7,125 bases of DNA from an uncultured Gammaproteobacteria bacterium (GTDB lineage Bacteria; Pseudomonadota; Gammaproteobacteria; Pseudomonadales; Pseudohongiellaceae): positions 1-7,125 of the forward strand of contig CAISYX010000377.1 of assembly GCA_903889815.1 (NCBI GenBank), in the 5' to 3' direction. The first letter of the stretch is position 1, and each line of letters begins with the position of its first letter. Under the pieces are notes generated by a model. That model did not search any database and was not told the DNA's origin. It saw nothing but the letters and a program-made list of their open reading frames with translations. Below, piece after piece: positions 1-5,146 of this stretch. Both the position numbers and the translations under genes were made by a program.

Positions 1-464
1 ACGCCAAACCCTGACAGTTTCGTATTGGCCCACCACAACTGACCAATGATCTCCGCAGTGGTGAGATTGCTGTTGAAGCCTTGCTTGCCCGTCGCGCAGA
101 AACTGCAATCCAGACTGCACCCGGCCTGAGAGGACACGCACAGCGTGCCGCGCCCGGATTCGGGAATGAAGACCATCTCCACGCTGCTGCCGCTTTCCAC
201 CTGAACAATCCATTTGCAACTGCCGTCGGCAGAGCGGTATTCCTGGGTAATCAGCGGCGGGCGCACCTCTGCGACAGCTTTCATTTTCTCGCGCAGAGGC
301 TTGCTGATATCGGTCATCAGGTCGATGTCGATCACACCTCGCTGATGAATCCACTTGACGGTTTGACTCGCGCGAAACGGTTTTTCTCCCAGATCATGGA
401 AAAAAGCCTGCATCTTTGGCAGGCTCAGTCCCAGCAGGTTGATTTTCGTTTCGCGTGTCGTCAT
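1..464 (-). CDS. rlmN: RlmN, dual-specificity 23S rRNA/tRNA adenine-C2 methyltransferase (3' part outside window)
   Basis: This is a radical SAM methyltransferase that makes 2-methyladenosine at A2503 of 23S rRNA and at A37 of some tRNAs (known for E. coli RlmN). The reading frame is open from the ATG at 464 to the left edge, giving 154 complete residues of a protein that is usually about 370-385 long. The N-terminus MTTRETKINLLGLS and the stretch FFHDLGEKPFRASQ match the E. coli N-terminal domain. The radical SAM motif CX3CX2C is visible as C116, C120 and C123 (CSLDCSFC). C109, in GRGTLCVSSQAGC, lies where the second catalytic cysteine of the family (C118 in E. coli) is expected. The gene starts 32 bp after the ndk stop, and its own ribosome binding site is poor, so it is probably cotranscribed with ndk. 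The ndk-rlmN order is also found in Pseudomonas. The identification is secure; only the right-hand boundary of the protein is missing. Confidence 0.97.
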   Translation of the reverse strand, partial: MTTRETKINLLGLSLPKMQAFFHDLGEKPFRASQTVKWIHQRGVIDIDLMTDISKPLREKMKAVAEVRPPLITQEYRSADGSCKWIVQVESGSSVEMVFIPESGRGTLCVSSQAGCSLDCSFCATGKQGFNSNLTTAEIIGQLWWANTKLSGFG

Positions 465-496
465 TGCGGACTCTGGAATACGACAGGCGCTCGCGG

Positions 497-925
497 TCAA
501 CCGCGGGCGCAGATGTCGGTAGCGCTGAAGAAGTAAGCGATCTCGCGTCCAGCAGAGGCAGCAGAATCGGAACCGTGTACTGCATTGGCATCAATCGATA
601 CTGCGAAGTCAGCGCGGATGGTGCCCGGTGCTGCCTGCGCAGGATTGGTAGCGCCCATCAGTTCACGGTGCAGTGCCACGGCATTATCGCCTTCAAGCAC
701 TTGCACAATGACGGGACCAGAGGTCATGAAGGCAATCAGGTCCGGGAAAAAGCCGCGCTCTTTGTGCTCAGCGTAGAAACCGCCAGCGGTCTCATTGCTC
801 AGTTGCAGCATGCGGGCTGCGACAATGCGCAGGCCAGCTTTCTCGAAGCGTGAATAGATCTCGCCGATGACATTCTTGGCAACTGCGTCAGGCTTGATGA
901 TCGACAAGGTACGTTCAATAGACAT
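497..925 (-). CDS. ndk: Ndk, nucleoside diphosphate kinase
   Basis: The enzyme moves the gamma-phosphate from ATP to nucleoside diphosphates through a phosphohistidine and so balances NTP and dNTP pools in the cytoplasm. The protein has 142 residues, close to the usual 141-143 of bacterial Ndk. The N-terminus ERTLSIIKPDAV carries the nucleotide-binding K11; Y51 (FYAEH), R87, R104 and N114 are in their expected places. The phosphorylated histidine is H117, in the signature NAVHGSDS. The ATG at 925 is preceded by GGAG at a spacing of 8 bases, which supports this start. The gene lies 123 bp after iscS, with a likely promoter in that gap, and rlmN follows after 32 bp. Nothing in it looks truncated or altered. 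In Pseudomonas, ndk follows iscX at the end of the isc operon; here it follows iscS directly. Confidence 0.98.
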   Translation of the reverse strand: MSIERTLSIIKPDAVAKNVIGEIYSRFEKAGLRIVAARMLQLSNETAGGFYAEHKERGFFPDLIAFMTSGPVIVQVLEGDNAVALHRELMGATNPAQAAPGTIRADFAVSIDANAVHGSDSAASAGREIAYFFSATDICARG

Positions 926-967
926 TCTGTTAACTCCATAAGCGATTACATGTTCAGAAAGGCGCGC

Positions 968-996
968 AGTATACGTGTATATACGTCTGATTTACA
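968..996 (-). promoter_or_regulatory. Candidate sigma-70 promoter of ndk-rlmN
   Basis: Read on the minus strand, TGTAAA (991-996) and TATACT (968-973) are separated by 17 bases. The -10 box matches the consensus at 5 of 6 positions; the -35 box is weak, with 3 of 6. Transcription would start near 961, giving a leader of about 35 bases before the ndk ATG. The 123-bp gap and the good -10 box suggest that ndk is not only transcribed from the iscR promoter. The spacer and -10 also hold an inverted repeat (TATAC, 2 bases, GTATA at 970-981), which could be an operator or chance in an AT-rich spot. Confidence 0.5.
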
Positions 997-1048
997 CGGC
1001 TTTTTCCTCAGCAACCGTGCGCTGCTCCGACGCCGCAGGCAGGATGAT

Positions 1049-2209
1049 TCAGGCCAGTGCATGACTGCGCAGGCGTGGCACAGCCTCGTGCAGACTCGCG
1101 ATGGCGATATCGATGTCAGCCGCCGTGGAGAACCGACCAAAAGAGAGGCGCAGAGCGCTCTGGGCCAGCGCATCGGGCAAACCGATACCCCGCAGGACAT
1201 AAGAAGGCTCCATGGTGGCAGACATGCAGGCAGAGCCCGACGATACCGCCAGCTCCCGCAGCGACAGCAGCAAGGATTCGCCGTCCACGCCCGCAAAGGA
1301 AAGATTGACGATACCCGGCACATGCCGCTCGGGGTGCCCGTTCAGATGCACGCCGTCCAGGTTTTCGAGCCCATGCAGCAAACGCGCACGGAGCACGCGC
1401 AGATGTGAGGCCTCGGAGTCCAGGCTCTGTGCAGCAAGGCGGAACGCTTGCCCCATGCCGACAGCCTGGTGTGTCGCGAGTGTGCCTGAACGCAAGCCGC
1501 GCTCGTGACCTCCACCATGTATCTGCGCCTCAATACGCACCTGCGGGCTGCGCCTCACATACAGAGCCCCAACGCCTTTCGGTCCGTACACCTTGTGCGC
1601 CGAAAACGACATCAGATCGACGGCCAGGGCACTCAGGTCAATCGGCACTTTGCCGGCACTCTGCGCGGCATCCACGTGCAACAGCACGCCGCGCTCGCGG
1701 GTCACCTTGCCAATCGCTGCAATGTCATTGAGCACACCAAGCTCATTGTTTGCGTGCATCAGAGAGACCAGTACCGAGTCTTCCCGCAATGCATCGCGCA
1801 CTTGCTCGGCCGACACAATGCCATGGCTGTCAGGGCGCAGCCGGGTGATCTCGAACCCTTCCATCTCCAGCTGCTTGACGCTGTCAAGAACGGCCTTGTG
1901 TTCGATCGAAGAGGTGACGATATGACGCCCCCGCTCCCGGCTGGCATGGGCAACACCCTTCAAAGCCAGGTTGTCAGACTCTGTCGCGCCAGACGTCCAG
2001 ATGATCTCTCGCGGATCACATTTGACCAGATCCGCCACGTCGCGACGCGCCATCTCCACAGCTTCCTCGGCTTTCCAGCCAATCAGGTGCGAGCGCGACG
2101 CGGGATTGCCAAAGTTGCCGTCAAGCATGAGGCATTCCGACATCGCATGGGCAACACGCGGATCAACAGGCGTGGTGGCTGCATAATCGAGATAGACGGG
2201 CATGCGCAT
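1049..2209 (-). CDS. iscS: IscS-type cysteine desulfurase lacking the C-terminal IscU-docking tail
   Basis: This PLP enzyme takes sulfur from cysteine as an enzyme-bound persulfide and passes it to Fe-S scaffolds or tRNA-thiolation carriers. The N-terminus PVYLDYAATTPVDPRVA and the blocks GNFGNPASRSH and HGGGHERGLRSGTL follow E. coli IscS nearly without gaps. H104, D180, Q183, the PLP lysine K206 (SAHKVYGPKG) and the catalytic C328 (SSGSACMSA) sit at the same residue numbers as in E. coli. The protein ends at residue 386 (RLRSHALA), whereas E. coli IscS has 404 residues. The missing piece is the tail that contacts IscU. The frame after the TGA stays open for 18 codons but does not resemble that tail. 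The start at 2209 lies 8 bp after the iscR stop, with AGGA overlapping that stop. An iscU gene does not follow; ndk does. The desulfurase call is secure. Which acceptors it serves is not clear, and tRNA thiolation or another scaffold is possible. Confidence 0.95.
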   Translation of the reverse strand: MRMPVYLDYAATTPVDPRVAHAMSECLMLDGNFGNPASRSHLIGWKAEEAVEMARRDVADLVKCDPREIIWTSGATESDNLALKGVAHASRERGRHIVTSSIEHKAVLDSVKQLEMEGFEITRLRPDSHGIVSAEQVRDALREDSVLVSLMHANNELGVLNDIAAIGKVTRERGVLLHVDAAQSAGKVPIDLSALAVDLMSFSAHKVYGPKGVGALYVRRSPQVRIEAQIHGGGHERGLRSGTLATHQAVGMGQAFRLAAQSLDSEASHLRVLRARLLHGLENLDGVHLNGHPERHVPGIVNLSFAGVDGESLLLSLRELAVSSGSACMSATMEPSYVLRGIGLPDALAQSALRLSFGRFSTAADIDIAIASLHEAVPRLRSHALA

Positions 2210-2217
2210 GAAAAGTC

Positions 2218-2715
2218 CTACTGAAGAAACGTCGCCGCGATGCGGGCACCATCAAGCTCGGGCTGCGACAACACGTCCCTTCGCAAATCCTGCTGCTGGG
2301 AAATATGCTTGATCTCGCTTCTCGCGATCAGGTCTGCAAGGCTGATACTTCCCAGAAAATCATGAATCTGTTCGCTAAGATCCTCCCACAGATGATGGGT
2401 CAAACAGGTCTCTCCCTGCTGGCAATTGCCCTTGCCGCGACACTTGGTGGCGTCTACTGATTCGTTCACGGCATCGATGATCTGTGCTATGCGAATGGCC
2501 TGCGGTTGGCGACCAAGACGATAACCGCCGCCCGGTCCACGAACGCTGCATACCAGCCCGCTGCGCCGCAATTTCGCAAACAATTGTTCCAGATAAGAAA
2601 GAGAAATGCGCTGGCGCTGCGAAATATCTGCCAGATTGACGGGGCCATTGTCGGCATGAATCGCCAGATCGAGCAACGCTGTTACGGCATATCTGCCTTT
2701 GGTCGTCAGGCGCAT
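2218..2715 (-). CDS. iscR: IscR, [2Fe-2S] Rrf2-family transcriptional regulator
   Basis: IscR senses Fe-S status: with its [2Fe-2S] cluster it represses its own isc promoter, and without the cluster it still binds type 2 sites. The protein has 165 residues, near the 162 of E. coli. The winged helix is seen in MRLTTKGRYAVTALLDLA, ISLSYLEQLFAKLRRSGLV and the wing SVRGPGGGYRLG. The cluster ligands C92, C98, C104 and H107 (KCRGKGNCQQGETCLTHHLW) are all present at E. coli numbering, as is E43, which in E. coli prevents the apo-form from using type 1 sites. The ATG at 2715 fits the family start exactly. A longer frame beginning at 2796 would run through the promoter and is unlikely. The gene heads the iscRS pair, and a type 1 operator overlaps its promoter, so autorepression is expected. 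The C-terminus is poorly conserved, as usual in this family. Confidence 0.97.
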   Translation of the reverse strand: MRLTTKGRYAVTALLDLAIHADNGPVNLADISQRQRISLSYLEQLFAKLRRSGLVCSVRGPGGGYRLGRQPQAIRIAQIIDAVNESVDATKCRGKGNCQQGETCLTHHLWEDLSEQIHDFLGSISLADLIARSEIKHISQQQDLRRDVLSQPELDGARIAATFLQ

Positions 2716-2780
2716 AGGACTGTCTCGGTCATTTTCCGCAGGGATGTGGCATAGCCCAGCCTTGCTGGCATGGAGCCGGA

Positions 2781-2809
2781 AGTATCTGATACCCAAGTGT
2801 TTCAGTCAA
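2781..2809 (-). promoter_or_regulatory. Sigma-70 promoter of iscRS
   Basis: Read on the minus strand, TTGACT (2804-2809) and GATACT (2781-2786) stand 17 bases apart. The -35 box matches 5 of 6 consensus positions and the -10 box 4 of 6. Transcription would start near 2774, leaving about 60 bases of leader before the iscR ATG at 2715. The layout is like the E. coli iscR promoter, where the IscR site also covers the -35 region. Confidence 0.75.
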
Positions 2810-2813
2810 CTTT
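2789..2813 (-). promoter_or_regulatory. IscR type 1 operator overlapping the iscR promoter
   Basis: The 25-base E. coli type 1 IscR consensus (ATASYYGACT-RWWW-YAGTCRRSTAT) aligns without gaps to this stretch on the minus strand at 22 of 25 positions, by hand count. The left half reads AAAGTTGACTG and the right half CACTTGGGTAT, with AAA between them; the mismatches are at positions 2, 17 and 19. The site covers the whole -35 box and most of the spacer, so bound [2Fe-2S]-IscR should block RNA polymerase. Together with intact cluster ligands in IscR, this predicts working autorepression. Confidence 0.8.
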
Positions 2814-2897
2814 TAGCAGCACGGGCGGTTTACTCGCACAAGCGGTCGGTTTAGGCTTGCTTCTCCAGCCGATCAAGGCTTTCGCGGACTTTTCCCC

Positions 2898-3776
2898 ATG
2901 CTTGCCGACCTGCACGCCCACACCTGGTATTCCGATGGCAGCCTGGCGCCGGAAGCCCTGCTCGCTCGGGCAGCAGACAATCAACTCACTTGTCTGGCCA
3001 TCACGGATCACGATACGACTGCCGCACTGGACACGATCGCACCGCACTGGATTGCTCCGGGACTGTCGCTGATTCAGGGCGTGGAAATCTCAAGTCTGTG
3101 GGAACGCCAGGAGATTCACGTTGTCGGCATTGGCATCGACCGCCACGACACTACGCTGCAGACTTTGCTTCTCGGCCAGCAGGCACTGCGCCGGGAGCGT
3201 GCAGCCGAAATGGACATGCGCCTCAAGAAGGCCGGGGTCACGGGATTGCAGGCTTATCTCGCAGACTTGCCCTGCACAGCGGTTGGCCGGAATCATGTGG
3301 CGCAGTTTCTGATCGACAAAGGCGTGGCACGCAGCAAGGAGCACGCCTTCAAGAATTTTCTGGGAGATCGGGGCAAATATGGCGCTACAGCAAGGTGGTG
3401 CAGTATCGGCGATGCAGTGACCGCGATCGATGCGGCCGGGGGGATCGCCATCCTTGCTCATCCGAATCGCTACAAGATCAGCAATCCGGCACTGCGCCGT
3501 CTGGTGAGTGAATTCAAAGTGGCAGGAGGGCAAGGAATCGAGGTCAGCTACTCCAATCTTGATCCAGACAGGATGGATCACCTGGCATCACTGTGCCTGA
3601 GCAATGAGCTGTGGGCGTCGACTGGATCGGACTTTCACACACCGACGAATCACTGGATGGATCTCGGGAAGTTTCGTTACCTGCCGGCACGCTGTGCCGA
3701 CAGGGCGATCTGGCTGCATCCCGAATGGCCGGGACGCGGAAAGGCAATGACTGCGTCTGTCATCAACGGCGCTTGA
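2898..3776 (+). CDS. rnm: PHP-domain RNase AM-like 5'-3' exoribonuclease / 3',5'-nucleoside bisphosphate phosphatase (YciV type)
   Basis: The PHP-domain family of E. coli YciV (RNase AM) trims the 5' ends of rRNA precursors and attacks short oligonucleotides; the related Chromobacterium enzyme dephosphorylates 3',5'-nucleoside bisphosphates. The length of 292 residues matches YciV (293). Metal ligands of the PHP barrel are visible as H6, H8 and D13 (DLHAHTWYSDG), H38 in TDHDT, E63 in GVEIS, H74 in EIHVVG, H188 in ILAHPNRY, and D245 and H247 in GSDFHTP. The insert around R131 and H133 (GRNHVAQFLIDKGVA) is typical of this subfamily. The ATG at 2898 lacks a clear Shine-Dalgarno sequence, but no earlier in-frame start exists and the HxH motif must begin within a few residues. 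It is divergent from iscR and overlaps the next gene tail-to-tail by 14 bp. The family call is firm. Which of the two activities matters in this organism is an inference. Confidence 0.9.
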   Translation: MLADLHAHTWYSDGSLAPEALLARAADNQLTCLAITDHDTTAALDTIAPHWIAPGLSLIQGVEISSLWERQEIHVVGIGIDRHDTTLQTLLLGQQALRRERAAEMDMRLKKAGVTGLQAYLADLPCTAVGRNHVAQFLIDKGVARSKEHAFKNFLGDRGKYGATARWCSIGDAVTAIDAAGGIAILAHPNRYKISNPALRRLVSEFKVAGGQGIEVSYSNLDPDRMDHLASLCLSNELWASTGSDFHTPTNHWMDLGKFRYLPARCADRAIWLHPEWPGRGKAMTASVINGA

Positions 3777-4149
3777 GCGTCGCGACCAAACCCTTGAAAA
3801 GATCCATCAAGGTTTCATGCTTGAAGTCGGTGAATTCTCCGGCGTCCATGAACATGCCGTGCGCTTCACACGCTTCGTATTCCAGATGCGGCTGACGCCT
3901 GTCCGTGAGTTTGACCATGGCCTGGGAGCAGCGGGGACACTGAATGTCACGCACCCGGTTGTACGTCTTGCCAATGCTGGGGTCACCACTGTCAAGAAAA
4001 TCGGACATCCATGACTTCTTCAACTGCTCAGCTTCGCCATTGTCGAACCACAGCCCTTTGCAGCTGCTGCACTGATCGATAACGATAGTGCCCAGCAGAA
4101 CTTCAACTTTGACTTCATTCATTTTTGCATTGCATTTCGGACAGTCCAT
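3763..4149 (-). CDS. Small protein with two zf-TFIIB-like zinc ribbons
   Basis: The 128-residue protein is probably cytoplasmic, as no signal peptide or membrane segment is seen. It starts with a zinc ribbon of the zf-TFIIB type: C3 and C6 (CPKC), then C27 and C30 in CSSCKGLWFDNGEAEQL. A second, related unit begins with C71 and C74 (CPRC) and continues with C94 and H97 in YEACEAHGMFMDAGEF. The two halves share the layout CPxC, about 20 residues, CxxC/H, then a [WM]FD[NA]GE-like block, so the gene seems to be an internal duplication. The function is not known; proteins of this type may bind nucleic acid or protein partners. The ATG at 4149 follows AAGGAG at a spacing of 7, a strong ribosome binding site. 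The C-terminus (LVATLKRR) overlaps the end of the PHP gene, which is convergent. The opposite neighbour is divergent across 174 bp. Confidence 0.88.
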   Translation of the reverse strand: MDCPKCNAKMNEVKVEVLLGTIVIDQCSSCKGLWFDNGEAEQLKKSWMSDFLDSGDPSIGKTYNRVRDIQCPRCSQAMVKLTDRRQPHLEYEACEAHGMFMDAGEFTDFKHETLMDLFKGLVATLKRR

Positions 4150-4239
4150 CTTTATCTCCTTCCACCGCTGCTTTTTTGAGTTGTTATCGGGACCAAAGTT
4201 ACCGGAGCTTATGCGATTTCGGCACGCTATACCAATGGC

Positions 4240-4254
4240 GGACTGATTCAGTCC
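4240..4254. promoter_or_regulatory. Perfect 15-nt palindrome, candidate operator between divergent genes
   Basis: GGACTGA and TCAGTCC are perfect inverted arms around a single central T. The site lies in the 174-bp gap between the zinc-ribbon gene (minus, start 4149) and the exported repeat protein (plus, start 4324). No T-run follows on either strand, so it is not a terminator. The position suits a dimeric repressor or activator acting on one or both genes. No promoter with two good boxes could be placed here; TATACC at 4228-4233 is a possible -10 box for the plus-strand gene without a convincing -35. Confidence 0.4.
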
Positions 4255-4310
4255 CGGTTCACGTCAATGCCGCTACTCTCTTGCCGTACGTATTCATGAA
4301 ACCGCAAAAA

Positions 4311-4315
4311 GGGAG
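4311..4315 (+). promoter_or_regulatory. Ribosome binding site that fixes a TTG start
   Basis: GGGAG stands 8 bases before the TTG at 4324. In this frame a TGA at 4297-4299 lies just upstream, there is no ATG or GTG between it and the TTG, and the first internal ATG is at residue 41, beyond the signal peptide. The binding site and the signal peptide both support translation from TTG. Confidence 0.75.
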
Positions 4316-4323
4316 ACCGCGCC

Positions 4324-5142
4324 TTGACTTATGTCAGACAATCCATCCTCGTTCTTGTTCTGTGTATTCCAGTAACGCTTCAGGCCGCCCGCGGGACCAC
4401 GGGGTCGGACAATTTCAGCACAGGCTGCGCGACCGTCGAATTCATGGCCAAGATGCTGGCGATCAATCTGCTGCTGCCCGCGAATCATGACAACATGGCA
4501 CAGCTGCAGTCCATGCAGGCTTCGCTGATGGAGCTCAATCGTCTGGTTTGCCAGTCCGTGATCCTCACAGACTACACACGCTACGAGTCACGCTATGGCA
4601 ACCGCAGGCGCATTTCCAGCGACCTCTACAACGCCGCCTGGTATTTCCCCAACGGACAGATGTTCATGGCGGGTGCCGGGCGGGATGTGACGGTGTTCTA
4701 TCCAAACGGACGCCCGCTGAGCTATCACTGGACGCATGGCGGAGAGCCGCTGTTCTGGCCGGGTGGCGGCCTGGCAACCTCACGCCTGCGCGTACAGGAT
4801 GAAACCTGGTTCTATCCCGGCGGGCAGATCATCACGCATGAGGCAGGCATTCGCGGCGGGCGCTGGTTCTACCCGTTCGCACGACTGGATGGCCGCGTGG
4901 GGCAGGAAGTCATTTCAAGCAACTGGGGGGCTGATGAGGAGTACTTCAATTACCTGAACTTCGACACTAGCGGCAGGCCGTTCATGACGCGTGAGCGCAT
5001 ACGTCGCAAGCTGTCCCTCAGTGACGAAGACTTGCTGGATGTGGCCGCCGTCCTGCTGCTGGTCACACGGCTCTATCAGGCAGAAGACGATGCGCGGCAA
5101 TTCGTTCCTGCCGATGCCAACATCACTGGCGCGCCTTGGTAG
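4324..5142 (+). CDS. Exported protein with FYPNG-type (MORN-like) repeats, family not recognised
   Basis: The gene starts at a TTG with GGGAG 8 bases upstream and encodes 272 residues. The N-terminus has a basic residue (R5), a hydrophobic run (ILVLVLCIPVTLQ) and a likely signal peptidase I site near residue 21 or 22, so the protein should be periplasmic or secreted. A helical section with C35 and C76, possibly a disulfide, follows. Residues 105-195 hold about five repeats of 16-20 residues with an aromatic-aromatic-P-x-G core: WYFPNGQ, VFYPNGR, LFWPGGG, WFYPGGQ and the degenerate WFYPFAR. Such repeats resemble MORN-like repeats, which form beta-hairpin rods. The C-terminal 60 residues look helical and hydrophobic in part (LLDVAAVLLLVTRLY). 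The gene is alone on the plus strand: it ends 4 bp before the convergent sigma-operon stop and has a divergent zinc-ribbon neighbour. No function can be assigned. A structural or binding role in the envelope is a guess. Confidence 0.85.
   Translation: MTYVRQSILVLVLCIPVTLQAARGTTGSDNFSTGCATVEFMAKMLAINLLLPANHDNMAQLQSMQASLMELNRLVCQSVILTDYTRYESRYGNRRRISSDLYNAAWYFPNGQMFMAGAGRDVTVFYPNGRPLSYHWTHGGEPLFWPGGGLATSRLRVQDETWFYPGGQIITHEAGIRGGRWFYPFARLDGRVGQEVISSNWGADEEYFNYLNFDTSGRPFMTRERIRRKLSLSDEDLLDVAAVLLLVTRLYQAEDDARQFVPADANITGAPW
4636..4908 (+). repeat. Protein-level tandem repeat of about 19 residues, five copies
   Basis: The five units start near residues 105, 122, 142, 161 and 180 of the exported protein. 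Each has an aromatic pair followed by P and usually N-G or G-G, then a variable strand. The fifth keeps FYP but has lost the glycine turn. DNA identity between the units is low, so this is an old protein repeat, not a recent tandem duplication. Confidence 0.7.
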
Positions 5143-5146
5143 CCCG

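Noticed and set aside
81..536. Plus-strand open frame of 151 codons across rlmN and the ndk end.
   Set aside because: It lies opposite conserved RlmN sequence, including the radical SAM motif, and spans the ndk-rlmN junction; it has no support of its own.
996..1018. Inverted repeat CACGG / CCGTG downstream of iscS as a terminator.
   Set aside because: Only 5 bp of stem with a long loop, and no T-run after it on the minus strand.
995..1048. In-frame continuation of iscS for 18 codons after the TGA, as a possible readthrough or recent nonsense mutation restoring the lost tail.
   Set aside because: The translated stretch (IILPAASEQRTVAEEKAV) shares nothing with the IscU-docking tail, and no selenocysteine-type structure was seen.
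1505..2224. Long plus-strand open frame of 239 codons across the iscS gene.
   Set aside because: It is the antisense shadow of a clearly conserved enzyme, has no family motif and no reasonable ribosome binding site.
2716..2796. N-terminal extension of IscR by 27 residues from an upstream ATG at 2796.
   Set aside because: The family starts exactly at MRLTTKGRYAV (ATG at 2715). The extension runs through the predicted -10 box, transcription start and part of the operator, and its sequence is not IscR-like.
2829..2858. Plus-strand promoter for the PHP gene (TTTACT with TAGGCT 17 bases later).
   Set aside because: The -10 match is only 3 of 6 and other equally weak pairs exist nearby, so no promoter can be placed.
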